A stretch of 64,000 nucleotides of DNA from NCBI GenBank assembly GCA_964244495.1, contig CAXTIU010000003.1:1-64000 (forward strand), given 5' to 3'. Below the pieces are notes generated by a model. It was not told where the DNA came from, ran no database searches, and saw only the letters and a list, made by a program, of their open reading frames with translations. Source of the stretch: RH-AL1 sp964244495. Its GTDB lineage: Bacteria > Pseudomonadota > Alphaproteobacteria > Rhizobiales > Beijerinckiaceae. Made by a program: the position numbers and the translations under genes. Of this stretch, positions 17,430 through 25,716 are shown piece by piece (the first letter of the stretch is position 1; each line of letters starts with the position of its first letter).

Positions 17430-18158
17430 TCACCGCCGCGAGGCGAGCTCCTCGAAGCGGCGCTGCAGGCCGTCCAGCTGCCGCTTCATCTCGCCGAACT
17501 CGTCGCGCGCGGCGGGTGCCTCGGGGATCGGCCCGAAACCCGCGTCCGGAAGCGAGGGCTCGAGCGCCGATGCGAACGCGGGTGCCGGTTCCCCGTGCGG
17601 CGCCTCGACGTGCGGCGCTTCCTCGTGCGGCGACGCCGTCGCCGGTTCGCCGCCGACCGGGTCTCCGGCGGCGAAAGGGGTGAAGACGGCGAGCGCCTTG
17701 CGGAACATCGCCATGTTCTGGCGCGTCTGCTCCTCGATCTGGCCGAGGATCGGCCGCGCGGCCTCCACCATGTGCGGCGAGGCGAACGGCGTGTTGCCGA
17801 GGGCTGCGACCCACTGGTCGCGGAAGCCGCTCCGGTCGGCGGTCAGCTTGTCGAGCGAGAATTCGAGGTAGCTCGGCACCAGCATCTGCATGCTCGTGCC
17901 GTAGAAGCGGATCAACTGGCGGAGGAAGGAGATCGGCAGCAGGCTCTGGCCGCTCTTGCCTTCCTGCTCGAAGATGATCTGGGCGAGGACCGAACGGGTG
18001 ATGTCTTCGCCGCTGCGGGCATCGAACACCACGAAGTCCTCGCCGCGCTTCACCATCGTCGCCAGGTCCTCCAGCGTGACGTAGACGCTGGTGCCGGTGT
18101 TGTAGAGCCGCCGGTTGGCGTATTTCTTGATGATGATGGGAGCCTTGTCGCTCGTCAT
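17430..18158 (-). CDS. phaR: Polyhydroxyalkanoate synthesis repressor PhaR
   Basis: A 242-aa DNA- and PHB-binding repressor that controls phasin and PHB genes. The N-terminal PHB/PHA accumulation DNA-binding domain (residues 7-68) reads IIIKKYANRRLYNTGTSVYVTLEDL. A second PHB-accumulation domain follows (FLRQLIRFYGTSMQMLVPSYLE). The C-terminus has a short acidic/His repeat (PHEEAPHVEAPHGEP) and ends in a helical GEMKRQLDGLQRRFEELASRR, probably for oligomerisation. It is divergent from phaA-phaB across a 348-bp region holding an inverted repeat. A phasin gene is at 41759. Confidence 0.95.
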   Translation of the reverse strand: MTSDKAPIIIKKYANRRLYNTGTSVYVTLEDLATMVKRGEDFVVFDARSGEDITRSVLAQIIFEQEGKSGQSLLPISFLRQLIRFYGTSMQMLVPSYLEFSLDKLTADRSGFRDQWVAALGNTPFASPHMVEAARPILGQIEEQTRQNMAMFRKALAVFTPFAAGDPVGGEPATASPHEEAPHVEAPHGEPAPAFASALEPSLPDAGFGPIPEAPAARDEFGEMKRQLDGLQRRFEELASRR

Positions 18159-18252
18159 GGTGATATGCCTGGTGGTGGTGTGCCCGCACGTGCGACGCCG
18201 GCCCGGCCGCCCGTCGAGCGCTGACCCCTTTCCGTCGTCTTATGCCTTTTGG

Positions 18253-18281
18253 CCGGGAGCGAAAACAGGTTTTCGCCCCGG
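18253..18281. promoter_or_regulatory. Inverted repeat in the phaR-phaA divergent region
   Basis: GCGAAAAC (18259-18266) and GTTTTCGC (18269-18276) are perfect complements with a 2-nt spacer, extended by CCGGG/CCCGG arms (18253-18257, 18277-18281). It sits between the divergent starts of phaR (18158) and phaA (18507). It is either an operator or a hairpin. No known PhaR consensus is matched exactly. Confidence 0.4.
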
Positions 18282-18506
18282 CGCGCTCCGCCATCCGGCG
18301 AAGGCCGCCCAACGAAGGGCGGAGGAGCGGCGAAAGGGAACCCGACCAAGGATGGATTGCCCTGCCGCCGCCTTGACCCGACATGTCGCGTGGTGTCGAA
18401 CACGCCGCAACGGGCGGCCGCGGGGTTCGGGCCTCCGACGTCCGGGGCGCCCCGTCCCGCGGCGGCGGACCGTCGCCCGCATCCGGCGAACAGGAGAAAC
18501 GACTGC

Positions 18507-19682
18507 ATGGCTCAGGATATCGTGATCGTCGCCGCCGGCCGCACGCCGGTCGGCTCCTTCAACGGCGCTTTCGCCAACACCCCGGCGCACGACCTCGGCG
18601 CGGCGGTGATCAAGGGCGTCATGGAGCGGGCTCGCCTGGAGGGCGGTGACGTCGACGAGGTGATCTTCGGGCAGGTGCTGACCGCCGGCCAGGGCCAGAA
18701 CCCGGTGCGGCAGGCGGCGATGAAGGGCGGCGTGCCCAAGGAGAAGACCGCCTGGAGCCTCAACCAGGTGTGCGGCTCCGGCCTGCGCGCGGTGGCCCTG
18801 GGCCAGCAGCAGATCGCCAACGGCGACGCCGCGATCATCATCGCCGGCGGCCAGGAGAGCATGTCGCTCGCCCCGCACGCGACCTACCTGCGCGGCGGCA
18901 CCAAGATGGGCGACACCAAGCTCGTCGACACGATGATCAAGGACGGCCTGATCGACGCCTTCCAGGGCTACCACATGGGCACCACCGCCGAGAACATCGC
19001 GACCAAGTGGCAGCTGACGCGCGAGGACCAGGACACGTTCGCGCTCGGCTCGCAGAACAAGGCCGAGGCGGCGCAGAAGGCCGGCCGCTTCAAGGACGAG
19101 ATCATCGCCTTCACCGTGCCCGGCCGCAAGGGCGACATCGTCGTCGACCAGGACGAGTACATCCGCCACGGCGCGACCTACGACAGCATGGCCAAGCTGA
19201 AGCCGGCCTTCTCCAAGGACGGCACGGTGACCGCCGCCAACGCGTCGGGCATCAACGACGGTGCGGCGGCGGTGGTGCTGATGAGCGCGGAGGAAGCCAA
19301 GCGGCGCGGCCTGACGCCCTTGGCGCGCATCGCCTCCTGGGCGACCGCCGGCGTCGATCCGGCGATCATGGGCACCGGGCCGATCCCCGCCTCCCGCAAG
19401 GCGCTGGAGAAGGCCGGCTGGAAGGTCAAGGACCTCGACCTCATCGAGGCCAACGAGGCCTTCGCCGCGCAGGCGCTGTCGGTCAACAAGGACATGGGCT
19501 GGGATCCCGGGATCGTGAACGTGAACGGGGGCGCCATCGCGATCGGCCACCCGATCGGCGCGTCGGGCGCCCGCGTGCTGGTGACCCTGCTGCACGAGAT
19601 GGCCAAGCGGGACGCCCACAAGGGCCTCGCCACGCTGTGCATCGGCGGCGGCATGGGGATCGCGTTGGCGGTCGAGCGTTAG
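18507..19682 (+). CDS. phaA: Acetyl-CoA acetyltransferase (beta-ketothiolase)
   Basis: A 391-aa thiolase that condenses two acetyl-CoA into acetoacetyl-CoA, the first step of PHB synthesis. The acyl-accepting Cys89 is in NQVCGSGLRAV. The catalytic His lies in AIGHPIGASGAR and the second Cys in CIGGGMGIALAVER at the end. Length is standard. The frame is open from 18249, but the ATG at 18507, after AGGAGAAACGACTGC, is the family start. It is followed by phaB 139 bp downstream and is divergent from phaR. Confidence 0.96.
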   Translation: MAQDIVIVAAGRTPVGSFNGAFANTPAHDLGAAVIKGVMERARLEGGDVDEVIFGQVLTAGQGQNPVRQAAMKGGVPKEKTAWSLNQVCGSGLRAVALGQQQIANGDAAIIIAGGQESMSLAPHATYLRGGTKMGDTKLVDTMIKDGLIDAFQGYHMGTTAENIATKWQLTREDQDTFALGSQNKAEAAQKAGRFKDEIIAFTVPGRKGDIVVDQDEYIRHGATYDSMAKLKPAFSKDGTVTAANASGINDGAAAVVLMSAEEAKRRGLTPLARIASWATAGVDPAIMGTGPIPASRKALEKAGWKVKDLDLIEANEAFAAQALSVNKDMGWDPGIVNVNGGAIAIGHPIGASGARVLVTLLHEMAKRDAHKGLATLCIGGGMGIALAVER

Positions 19683-19699
19683 TTCCGCGGGCGGGGTTT

Positions 19700-19802
19700 C
19701 GCCTCGATCGAGGCGCCGCCGCGAAGGGCCGCCCGGCGCGAAGGGCAGGATAGCTCGCCGGGTGGTCTCGACGGACGGATGACGGCGGACCGGACGCGTC
19801 CG
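19700..19802. promoter_or_regulatory. Two perfect palindromes between phaA and phaB
   Basis: CGCCTCGATCGAGGCG at 19700-19715 (16 bp) and CGGACGCGTCCG at 19791-19802 (12 bp) are both fully self-complementary. The second ends 19 bp before the phaB ATG. They may be operators or a partial terminator plus operator. No factor is identified. Confidence 0.35.
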
Positions 19803-19821
19803 CGCAAGGTGGGAGGGAACA

Positions 19822-20547
19822 ATGGGACGAGTGGCGGTGGTGAGCGGCGGCTCGCGCGGGATCGGCGCGGCGATCAGCAAGGCTTTGAAGAGCGCGGGCT
19901 ACGAGGTCGCCGCGACCTACGCCGGCAACGACGAGGCGGCGCAACGCTTCAAGGCGGAGACCGGGATCGCGGTCTTCAAGTGGGACGTGTCCGACTACGA
20001 GGCCTGCGCCGCCGGGCTGAAGAGCGTGGAGGCGGAGCTTGGCCCGGTCGACGTGCTCGTCAACAACGCCGGCATCACCCGCGACGCGCCGTTCCACAGG
20101 ATGAAGCCGGAGAACTGGTACGCGGTCATCAACACCAACCTGAACTCGCTCTTCAACATGACCCGCCCGGTGATTGAGGGCATGCGCGAGCGCGGCTTCG
20201 GGAGGATCGTCAACATTTCTTCCATCAACGGCCAGAAAGGCCAGTTCGGCCAGACGAACTACGCCGCCGCGAAATCCGGCGACATCGGCTTCTCCAAGGC
20301 GCTCGCGCAGGAGAACGCCGCCAAGGGCATCACGGTGAACGTGATCGCGCCGGGCTACGTCGCCACCGAGATGGTGCTGGCGGTGCCGGCCGAGGTGCTG
20401 GCCAGCAAGGTGCTGCCACAGATCCCGGTCGGCCGCCTCGGCGAGCCCGACGAGGTTGCCCGCTGCGTGCTGTTCCTGGTGTCGGAGGAGGCGGGCTTCA
20501 TCACCGGGGCGACGCTGTCGGTCAACGGCGGCCAGTACATGCACTGA
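19822..20547 (+). CDS. phaB: Acetoacetyl-CoA reductase
   Basis: A 241-aa SDR enzyme that reduces acetoacetyl-CoA to (R)-3-hydroxybutyryl-CoA with NADPH, the second PHB step. The dinucleotide motif is GGSRGIGAA, the NNAG strand reads VLVNNAGITRD and the catalytic Tyr/Lys are in TNYAAAKSGDIGF. The PhaB hallmark SINGQKGQFGQTNY is present and the end is LSVNGGQYMH. GGGAGGG precedes the ATG. It probably forms an operon with phaA. No phaC synthase gene lies in the window. Confidence 0.96.
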   Translation: MGRVAVVSGGSRGIGAAISKALKSAGYEVAATYAGNDEAAQRFKAETGIAVFKWDVSDYEACAAGLKSVEAELGPVDVLVNNAGITRDAPFHRMKPENWYAVINTNLNSLFNMTRPVIEGMRERGFGRIVNISSINGQKGQFGQTNYAAAKSGDIGFSKALAQENAAKGITVNVIAPGYVATEMVLAVPAEVLASKVLPQIPVGRLGEPDEVARCVLFLVSEEAGFITGATLSVNGGQYMH

Positions 20548-20557
20548 CGCCCGAGAC

Positions 20558-21664
20558 TCAAACGATCGCCGCGGGCGTGCGTGCCGCGAGCCCGCCGTCG
20601 CGCTCGAAGATCGCGATGTCGAGGATGATGCCGCTGCCGGCGAGCGCGGCGGCGGTCGTCGCCTGCGCCGCCCGCGCCGCGCTCGCGGCGATGTCGAAGC
20701 CGGCCTCGCGCGCCGACGCCAGCGCCTCGGCGGCGGTGTTGCTCGCCTTGATCCGAGCGGCCAGGCCCGGGCCGCAGCCGGCCTCCGTGGCCCGCACCGC
20801 GAGCCACGCAAGATCCACTTGTCCCCGCTTCGAGTGCAGGTCCATCAGCCCCTGGCCGAGCTTGGTCATCTTGGCGAAGCCGCCGGCGATCGTCACGCGC
20901 GGGACGGGGTGGCGGCGCAGGTACTTGAGCATGCCGCCGACGAAGTCGCCCATCTCGATCAGGGCAGGCTCGGACAGGCTGTAGAACGCGCGTGCCGCCG
21001 CCTCCGAGGTGGTCCCGGTGGCGCCGACGACGTGGGTGAGGCCGCTCGCCCGCGCGACGTCGATGCCGCGGTGGATCGTGTCGATCCAGGCGGCGCAGGA
21101 GAAGGGGATGACGACGCCGGTCGTCCCCAGGATCGACAGGCCGCCGACGATGCCGAGCCGGCCGTTCAGCGTGCGCTCGGCGAGCTTGCCGCCGCCGGGC
21201 ACGGACACCGTCACCACGAGGTCGTCGGGCGCCCCGGCCTCGCGCAACGCGGCGGCGATCATCGCGCGCGGGCCGGGATTGATCGCCGGCTCGCCCGGCG
21301 GCAGCGGCAGGCCGGGGCGGGTGACCGTGCCCACCCCCTCACCGGCGGCGAAGCACAGGCCGGTGCCGACCGCTCCCCGCGCGACGCGGGTGACGACCAG
21401 CGCGCCGTGGGTCACGTCGGGGTCGTCGCCGGCGTCCTTGACGATGCCGGACTCGGCCCACCCCTTGCCGCTCGCCTCGCGCGCGACGGCGAACACCGGG
21501 CGGGCACCGCTGGGCAGGGGGATGGCGACGATGGCCGGACAGGCGCCGGTGAGCAGCAGCTCGGCGGCGGCCCGCGCCCCGGCGGCGGCGCAGGCGCCGG
21601 TCGTCCAGCCGCGCCGCAGCACCTGGGGCGAAGGGTCTTCCGGCGGGAGGGGCGGCGCGTGCAC
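20558..21664 (-). CDS. cbiD: Cobalt-precorrin-5B (C1)-methyltransferase
   Basis: CbiD methylates C1 during corrin ring contraction in cobalamin synthesis. The 368-aa product has the family start RRGWTTGACAAAGARAA, the glycine-rich IPLPSGARPVFAV segment, GAGTxTRP-like VGTVTRPGLPLPPGEPAINP and GGLSILGTTGVVIPFS. The GTG at 21664 (VHAPPLPPED) is chosen because longer starts would run into the preceding gene (ends 21732). Its stop lies 10 bp from the end of phaB (convergent). The upstream same-strand gene encodes a DKNYY protein. Other cobalamin genes are at 22948, 31430 and 32868. Confidence 0.93.
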   Translation of the reverse strand: MHAPPLPPEDPSPQVLRRGWTTGACAAAGARAAAELLLTGACPAIVAIPLPSGARPVFAVAREASGKGWAESGIVKDAGDDPDVTHGALVVTRVARGAVGTGLCFAAGEGVGTVTRPGLPLPPGEPAINPGPRAMIAAALREAGAPDDLVVTVSVPGGGKLAERTLNGRLGIVGGLSILGTTGVVIPFSCAAWIDTIHRGIDVARASGLTHVVGATGTTSEAAARAFYSLSEPALIEMGDFVGGMLKYLRRHPVPRVTIAGGFAKMTKLGQGLMDLHSKRGQVDLAWLAVRATEAGCGPGLAARIKASNTAAEALASAREAGFDIAASAARAAQATTAAALAGSGIILDIAIFERDGGLAARTPAAIV

Positions 21665-21731
21665 GGCCGTTTGTCGCGCCGATGGTTCGCGCGCGCAAGC
21701 GGTGTCGCGTTCACGGTGGTGGGCGCCTTCG

Positions 21732-22838
21732 TCAAGCAGGGTCCTCGCCGAGGCGGACCCACCACCACGCGTCCCGATCCGCCCGCGCGCCGAAGAAGGC
21801 CGCCCAGGCGCGGTGGGCGCGGCGGGGCGATATGGGCTCCCCATGGCGGTAGGGCATCATGCGATCCGTGGCATCGCCGAAGCCGGGTGCCACCGGCGGG
21901 TCCCCCGGCGATACCACGTGGAAGCTCGCCGCCTCCGCCGAGGCGACCGCGCGCTTTCCCGACTCGGTCCATACCCGCCGGTCGTCGGTCCAGTAGTCAG
22001 CGCCGAGGGCGCGGAAGCGGGCGGGATCGGCGTGCGGGACCCTGGCCCCGAAGGCGTAGACGTGCTCGGCGTCGCGGGCCACGAGGCTCGCGTCCGGCTC
22101 GAGGGTGGACGCGCCCGTCCGCCAGTTCACCCGCAGCTCCGGCACGATCGCGAAGGCGGGGGCGCCGCGCGTGCGGATGCGCTTGCCGGTGACGTACCAG
22201 GCTTGGACGGCGTCCCTGGCGTACCGGTGGTTGAGCACCTGGAAGGACGCCGGGTCGGCGCCCTCGAGCGTCCACCAATAGGGAGTGCCGGCGCGGCGCC
22301 GCTCGCCCTGACCGTAGGTCCGCTGGCCGTCGGTGAACCAGCGGCCACCGAGGTGGCGGAAAGCGACCGCGTCGATGTCGATCGGGGCGCCCTCCCGATC
22401 GATGAGCCGTCGGCCGGCGAAGTACACGTGGCGGTCGTCGCGGCTATAGTACAGGAGCTGGGCGACGACGTGGTCGCACAAGTAGGTTACCGGCCAGTCG
22501 ACGTCGGCGAAGGGGCCGACGCGCGGCATCGGCAGGGTGACGGCGCGGATGCCGCGCGCGACCTCCGGGAGGCTCGTCCCCGGCGCGGGGAAACGCCAGC
22601 GCGGGCCGGTGAGCGCGACCGCGAGCGCCTCGCGCGACAGGTGGGGCCAGAGCGCGGCGACGGCCCCGACGTGAGCATCCCCGAGGGGAAGGAGGAAATA
22701 GGCCTTGGACAGGGCCGCCCAGCGGGCCGGCTCGATGCCGAGGCGCACGAGCACCTCGCCCTCGTCGCGTCCGGTCCTGAGGAACAGGTCGGCTGCCACG
22801 TAGAGATCGAAGGGGATCGGTGTCGCGGCGAGGTCCAT
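21732..22838 (-). CDS. DKNYY-family protein
   Basis: A 368-aa soluble protein. The C-terminal two thirds carry several DKNYY-type units, each a D-x-x-x-V-(Y/W) strand followed by an A-x-F-x-x-L/V segment: RDDRHVYFAGRRL, TDGQRTYGQG, RDAEHVYAFGARVP and TDDRRVWTESGKR. The N-terminal ~110 residues are hydrophobic-helical with LGIEPARWAALSKAYF and are not recognised. DKNYY repeats are thought to be structural beta-units and no enzymatic role is known. It sits between cbiD (same strand) and divergent cobB without an obvious link to cobalamin. Confidence 0.75.
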   Translation of the reverse strand: MDLAATPIPFDLYVAADLFLRTGRDEGEVLVRLGIEPARWAALSKAYFLLPLGDAHVGAVAALWPHLSREALAVALTGPRWRFPAPGTSLPEVARGIRAVTLPMPRVGPFADVDWPVTYLCDHVVAQLLYYSRDDRHVYFAGRRLIDREGAPIDIDAVAFRHLGGRWFTDGQRTYGQGERRRAGTPYWWTLEGADPASFQVLNHRYARDAVQAWYVTGKRIRTRGAPAFAIVPELRVNWRTGASTLEPDASLVARDAEHVYAFGARVPHADPARFRALGADYWTDDRRVWTESGKRAVASAEAASFHVVSPGDPPVAPGFGDATDRMMPYRHGEPISPRRAHRAWAAFFGARADRDAWWWVRLGEDPA

Positions 22839-22947
22839 GGCGGCCGATCTCCAGGGTCCGACGCGCTGTCTGCGGCCAACCTTAGCGCCGAGGGGCAGCG
22901 GCGTCGCGCGCCTTGCACCGGCGGCCCCGCCCCCTCACAATGCCCCG

Positions 22948-24324
22948 ATGACACGCGGCTTCCTCATCGCGGCCCCCAGGTCCGGCAGCGGCAAGACGGT
23001 GGTGACGCTCGGCCTGATGCGGGCCTTCTCGCGCGCCGGGCTGCGCGTCGCCGGCGTGAAGAACGGGCCGGACTACATCGATCCAGCCTTCCACGCCGCC
23101 GCCACCGGGCGCGACAGCCTCAACCTCGACACCTGGGCGATGCCGGCCGGCCTCGTCGGCGCGCTGGCCCGCCAAGCGGCCGCCGGCGCGGACCTCCTCG
23201 TCGGCGAGGGGTCGATGGGCCTGTTCGACGGCGTCGCCGCGCCGGCCGGCCGCACCGGCGCCTCCGCCGACCTCGCCGCGCGGCTCGGACTGCCGGTGCT
23301 GCTCGTGCTCGACGTGAGCGGCCAGTCGCAGACGGCGGCGGCGGTCGTCAAGGGCTGCGACGTGCTGCGACCGGGCGTGCGGGTCGCCGGCGTGATCCTC
23401 AACCGGGTGGCGAGCGAGCGCCACCGCCGGCTCGCCGTCGACGCCATCACCGCCGCCGGCCTGCGGGTCGTGGGCGCCCTGCCCCGCTCCGAAGCGCTGG
23501 CCCTGCCCGAGCGCCACCTCGGGCTGGTGCAGGCGGCGGAGACGCCGCGCCTCGACGCGCTCATCGACGCGCTCGCCACCTTCGTCGCCGCCCACGTCGA
23601 CCTCGCCGCGATCGAGGCCCTAGCCGCGCCGCTGGCGCTCGACGACAGCTCCTTCGCCGACGCGATCAGGCCGCCGGGCCAGCGCATCGCGATCGCCCGC
23701 GACGCCGCCTTCTCGTTCTTCTACCCCCATCTCGCTTTGGCGTGGCGCGAGGCCGGCGCCAGCCTGCACCCGTTCTCGCCGCTCGCCGACGAGGCGCCCC
23801 CGGATGAATGCGACGTGTGCTGGCTGCCGGGCGGCTACCCCGAGCTGCACGCCGGCGCGCTCGCCGCCGCCGCCCGTTACCGGGCCGGGCTGCGGCGCTT
23901 CGCGCGGACGCGGCCGGTGCACGGCGAGTGCGGCGGCTACATGGCTCTGGGCGAAACCCTCACCGACGCCGGCGGCATCGTCCACGGGATGGCCGGCCTG
24001 CTGGCCGCGTCCTTCTCCTTCGCGGAGCGCAGGATGAACCTCGGCTACCGCGAGGTGACGCTCGCCGCCGATTGCTGCCTCGGCCCCGCCGGATCGCGGG
24101 CGAGGGGCCACGAGTTCCACTACGCCACGATGACGCCCGGCGCCGAGCCGGACGCCCCGCTGGTGATCGCCCGCGACGCGCAGGACGGTCCGCCGCGCGA
24201 GGCCGGCTCGCGGCGCGACCGCGTCACCGGCGGCTTCTTCCACCTCGTCGCGGGGATGGAAGAGCGTCCTAGGGCGTCGACGCGGCCCGTCGCGCGAACT
24301 GGCGCGGCTTCACCCGCGTCTTGA
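22948..24324 (+). CDS. cobB: Cobyrinate a,c-diamide synthase
   Basis: A 458-aa glutamine-dependent, ATP-using amidase that amidates the a and c side chains of (hydrogeno)cobyrinic acid. The N-terminal P-loop (APRSGSGKTVVTLGL) lies in a dethiobiotin-synthetase-like domain with VKNGPDYIDPAFH and LLVGEGSMGLFDG. The C-terminal class I glutaminase-like triad domain has HGECGGYMALGE (Cys) and GHEFHYA (His). The frame is open upstream, but the ATG at 22948 is the natural start. The end overlaps the convergent YihY gene by 56 bp. The last ~25 residues are not conserved in type. Confidence 0.94.
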   Translation: MTRGFLIAAPRSGSGKTVVTLGLMRAFSRAGLRVAGVKNGPDYIDPAFHAAATGRDSLNLDTWAMPAGLVGALARQAAAGADLLVGEGSMGLFDGVAAPAGRTGASADLAARLGLPVLLVLDVSGQSQTAAAVVKGCDVLRPGVRVAGVILNRVASERHRRLAVDAITAAGLRVVGALPRSEALALPERHLGLVQAAETPRLDALIDALATFVAAHVDLAAIEALAAPLALDDSSFADAIRPPGQRIAIARDAAFSFFYPHLALAWREAGASLHPFSPLADEAPPDECDVCWLPGGYPELHAGALAAAARYRAGLRRFARTRPVHGECGGYMALGETLTDAGGIVHGMAGLLAASFSFAERRMNLGYREVTLAADCCLGPAGSRARGHEFHYATMTPGAEPDAPLVIARDAQDGPPREAGSRRDRVTGGFFHLVAGMEERPRASTRPVARTGAASPAS

Positions 24325-25435
24325 TGTCCGAGCGCACCGCGTCGATCGTCGCCCCGATCAGCACGATCAGGGCCGAGATCCAGAACCACAACAGCAGCAC
24401 GATCACCGCGCCCAGCGAACCGTACGTCGTGTCGTAGCTGCCGAACCGGGTGACGTAGAGCGAGAACGCCCACGAGGCGACGATCCAGAAGGTCACCGCG
24501 AACACCGTGCCGACGCTGAGCAGCCGCCAGCGTGGCCGCCTGTGGCTGGGCCCGAAGCGGTACACGACGTCGAGCGCCAGCAGCACGAAGGCGCCGAAGA
24601 TCGGCCAGCGCGAATAGGCCAGCCAACTCTGCACCGTCGCATCGAGCGGCAGGAAGGCGATGACGATCGGGATCACCGCGACGGCGGTCAACGCGATGAT
24701 GGCGAACAGGATCGCGCCGAAGGTCAGGCCGAGCGCGACCAGCTGGAACGTGATGAAGCTGCGCCGCTCCGGCCGCTCCACCGCGACGTTCAGTCCCGAC
24801 ATCATGGACGATGTCCCCGCCCGCGCGCCCCAAACCGCGATGCCGAGGCTGACGAGCAGGCCGGCGTTCAGGCTGTGGCTCGGCTTGGCGAGCAGCGCGT
24901 TGAGCGAGTCGTTGAGGAGCCTGGCCGTCTCGCGCGGCAGCAGCACCGTCAGTTGCTGGACTTGGGCTTGCACGACATGGGTGTCGCCGAACAGCCCGTA
25001 GATCGAGACGAGCGCGCCGAGCGCCGGGAACACCGCGAACATGCCGTAGAAGGCGATGCCGGCGGCGATCAGCATCAGGTTGTCGTCGGCGATGCGGGTG
25101 ACGACCCGGTTGCTGATCGTCCACAGCGAGCGGGCGCTCCCGCTCGTCTTCAGCCAGTCCGGCGCCGCGTCGGGCAGGGGATCGTTGCCGTCGGTGGTAT
25201 CGGCCGTGAGCAGGGCGACCGCCCGCTTCTGCGCCGCGCTCGTCGAGGCGGCGACGGCGACGCCCAGCACGATGATGTACCAGGGCAGGATGGTCCGGGA
25301 GGCGCGCGCGTCCCGGCCGGCCGGCCGGGGTTTTCGCGGCCTGCCGCTTCGGCGGGACTTGGGGCGCCGCGCTTCGGCCGGCGGTGGAGCGGGCGCCGTC
25401 TGCCCTTCGTGTCCGAAATTCGATGCCATCGCCAT
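24269..25435 (-). CDS. YihY/virulence factor BrkB family membrane protein
   Basis: A 388-aa inner-membrane protein with about six to seven TM helices. A basic, Pro-rich N-terminus (to about residue 45) precedes the first helix (WYIIVLGVAVAAS). The family signature DNLMLIAAGIAFYGMFAVFPALGALVS is clear, with WGARAGTSSMMSGLNVA and GSLGAVIVLLLWFWISALIVLIGA after it. These proteins were once misnamed RNase BN, and their true function is unknown. MAMASNFG at 25435 is the chosen start because the longer frame to 25612 is Arg-rich and atypical. Convergent with cobB. Confidence 0.9.
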   Translation of the reverse strand: MAMASNFGHEGQTAPAPPPAEARRPKSRRSGRPRKPRPAGRDARASRTILPWYIIVLGVAVAASTSAAQKRAVALLTADTTDGNDPLPDAAPDWLKTSGSARSLWTISNRVVTRIADDNLMLIAAGIAFYGMFAVFPALGALVSIYGLFGDTHVVQAQVQQLTVLLPRETARLLNDSLNALLAKPSHSLNAGLLVSLGIAVWGARAGTSSMMSGLNVAVERPERRSFITFQLVALGLTFGAILFAIIALTAVAVIPIVIAFLPLDATVQSWLAYSRWPIFGAFVLLALDVVYRFGPSHRRPRWRLLSVGTVFAVTFWIVASWAFSLYVTRFGSYDTTYGSLGAVIVLLLWFWISALIVLIGATIDAVRSDIKTRVKPRQFARRAASTP

Positions 25436-25583
25436 GCGTCGTCCCCGTAGCCGCAGTACGAGCGGCGGGGGCTGGCGTTCCCTCCCCCATGCCGAAAAAT
25501 GGCGAAATCGTGCCGATGCGACCTTTCGAGGCGGGTTCGCTCCGCGCCGAACGGCGGTGCGCGTCGCGCGGCGCCTTCCGTGG

Positions 25584-25632
25584 CATCGGCGTGGCCGAAA
25601 ACCGCCGCGCACTTTTCCGGTCGATGCTTTAG
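25584..25632 (+). repeat. Dispersed intergenic repeat, copy B
   Basis: It contains GGCCGAAAACCGCCGCGC, then ACTTTTCCGG and the end GATGCTTTAG. It matches the copies at 17352, 35885 and 44035. The CCGAAAA and TTTTCCGG parts can pair with one bulge, giving a weak hairpin. It lies in the divergent gap between the YihY gene and the helicase gene. Confidence 0.55.
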
Positions 25633-25716
25633 ACAGGGGCGTCGATACCCTCCGCCGGAGTCGCCGATGCCCGTCACCGCCGCCTCCGCGCTTCCCCGAC
25701 TGGGCCGGGCCTAGCC

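Noticed and set aside
21009..23807. A 932-codon plus-strand frame over cbiD, the DKNYY gene and the start of cobB
   Set aside because: It crosses three recognised genes in other frames and shows no domain.
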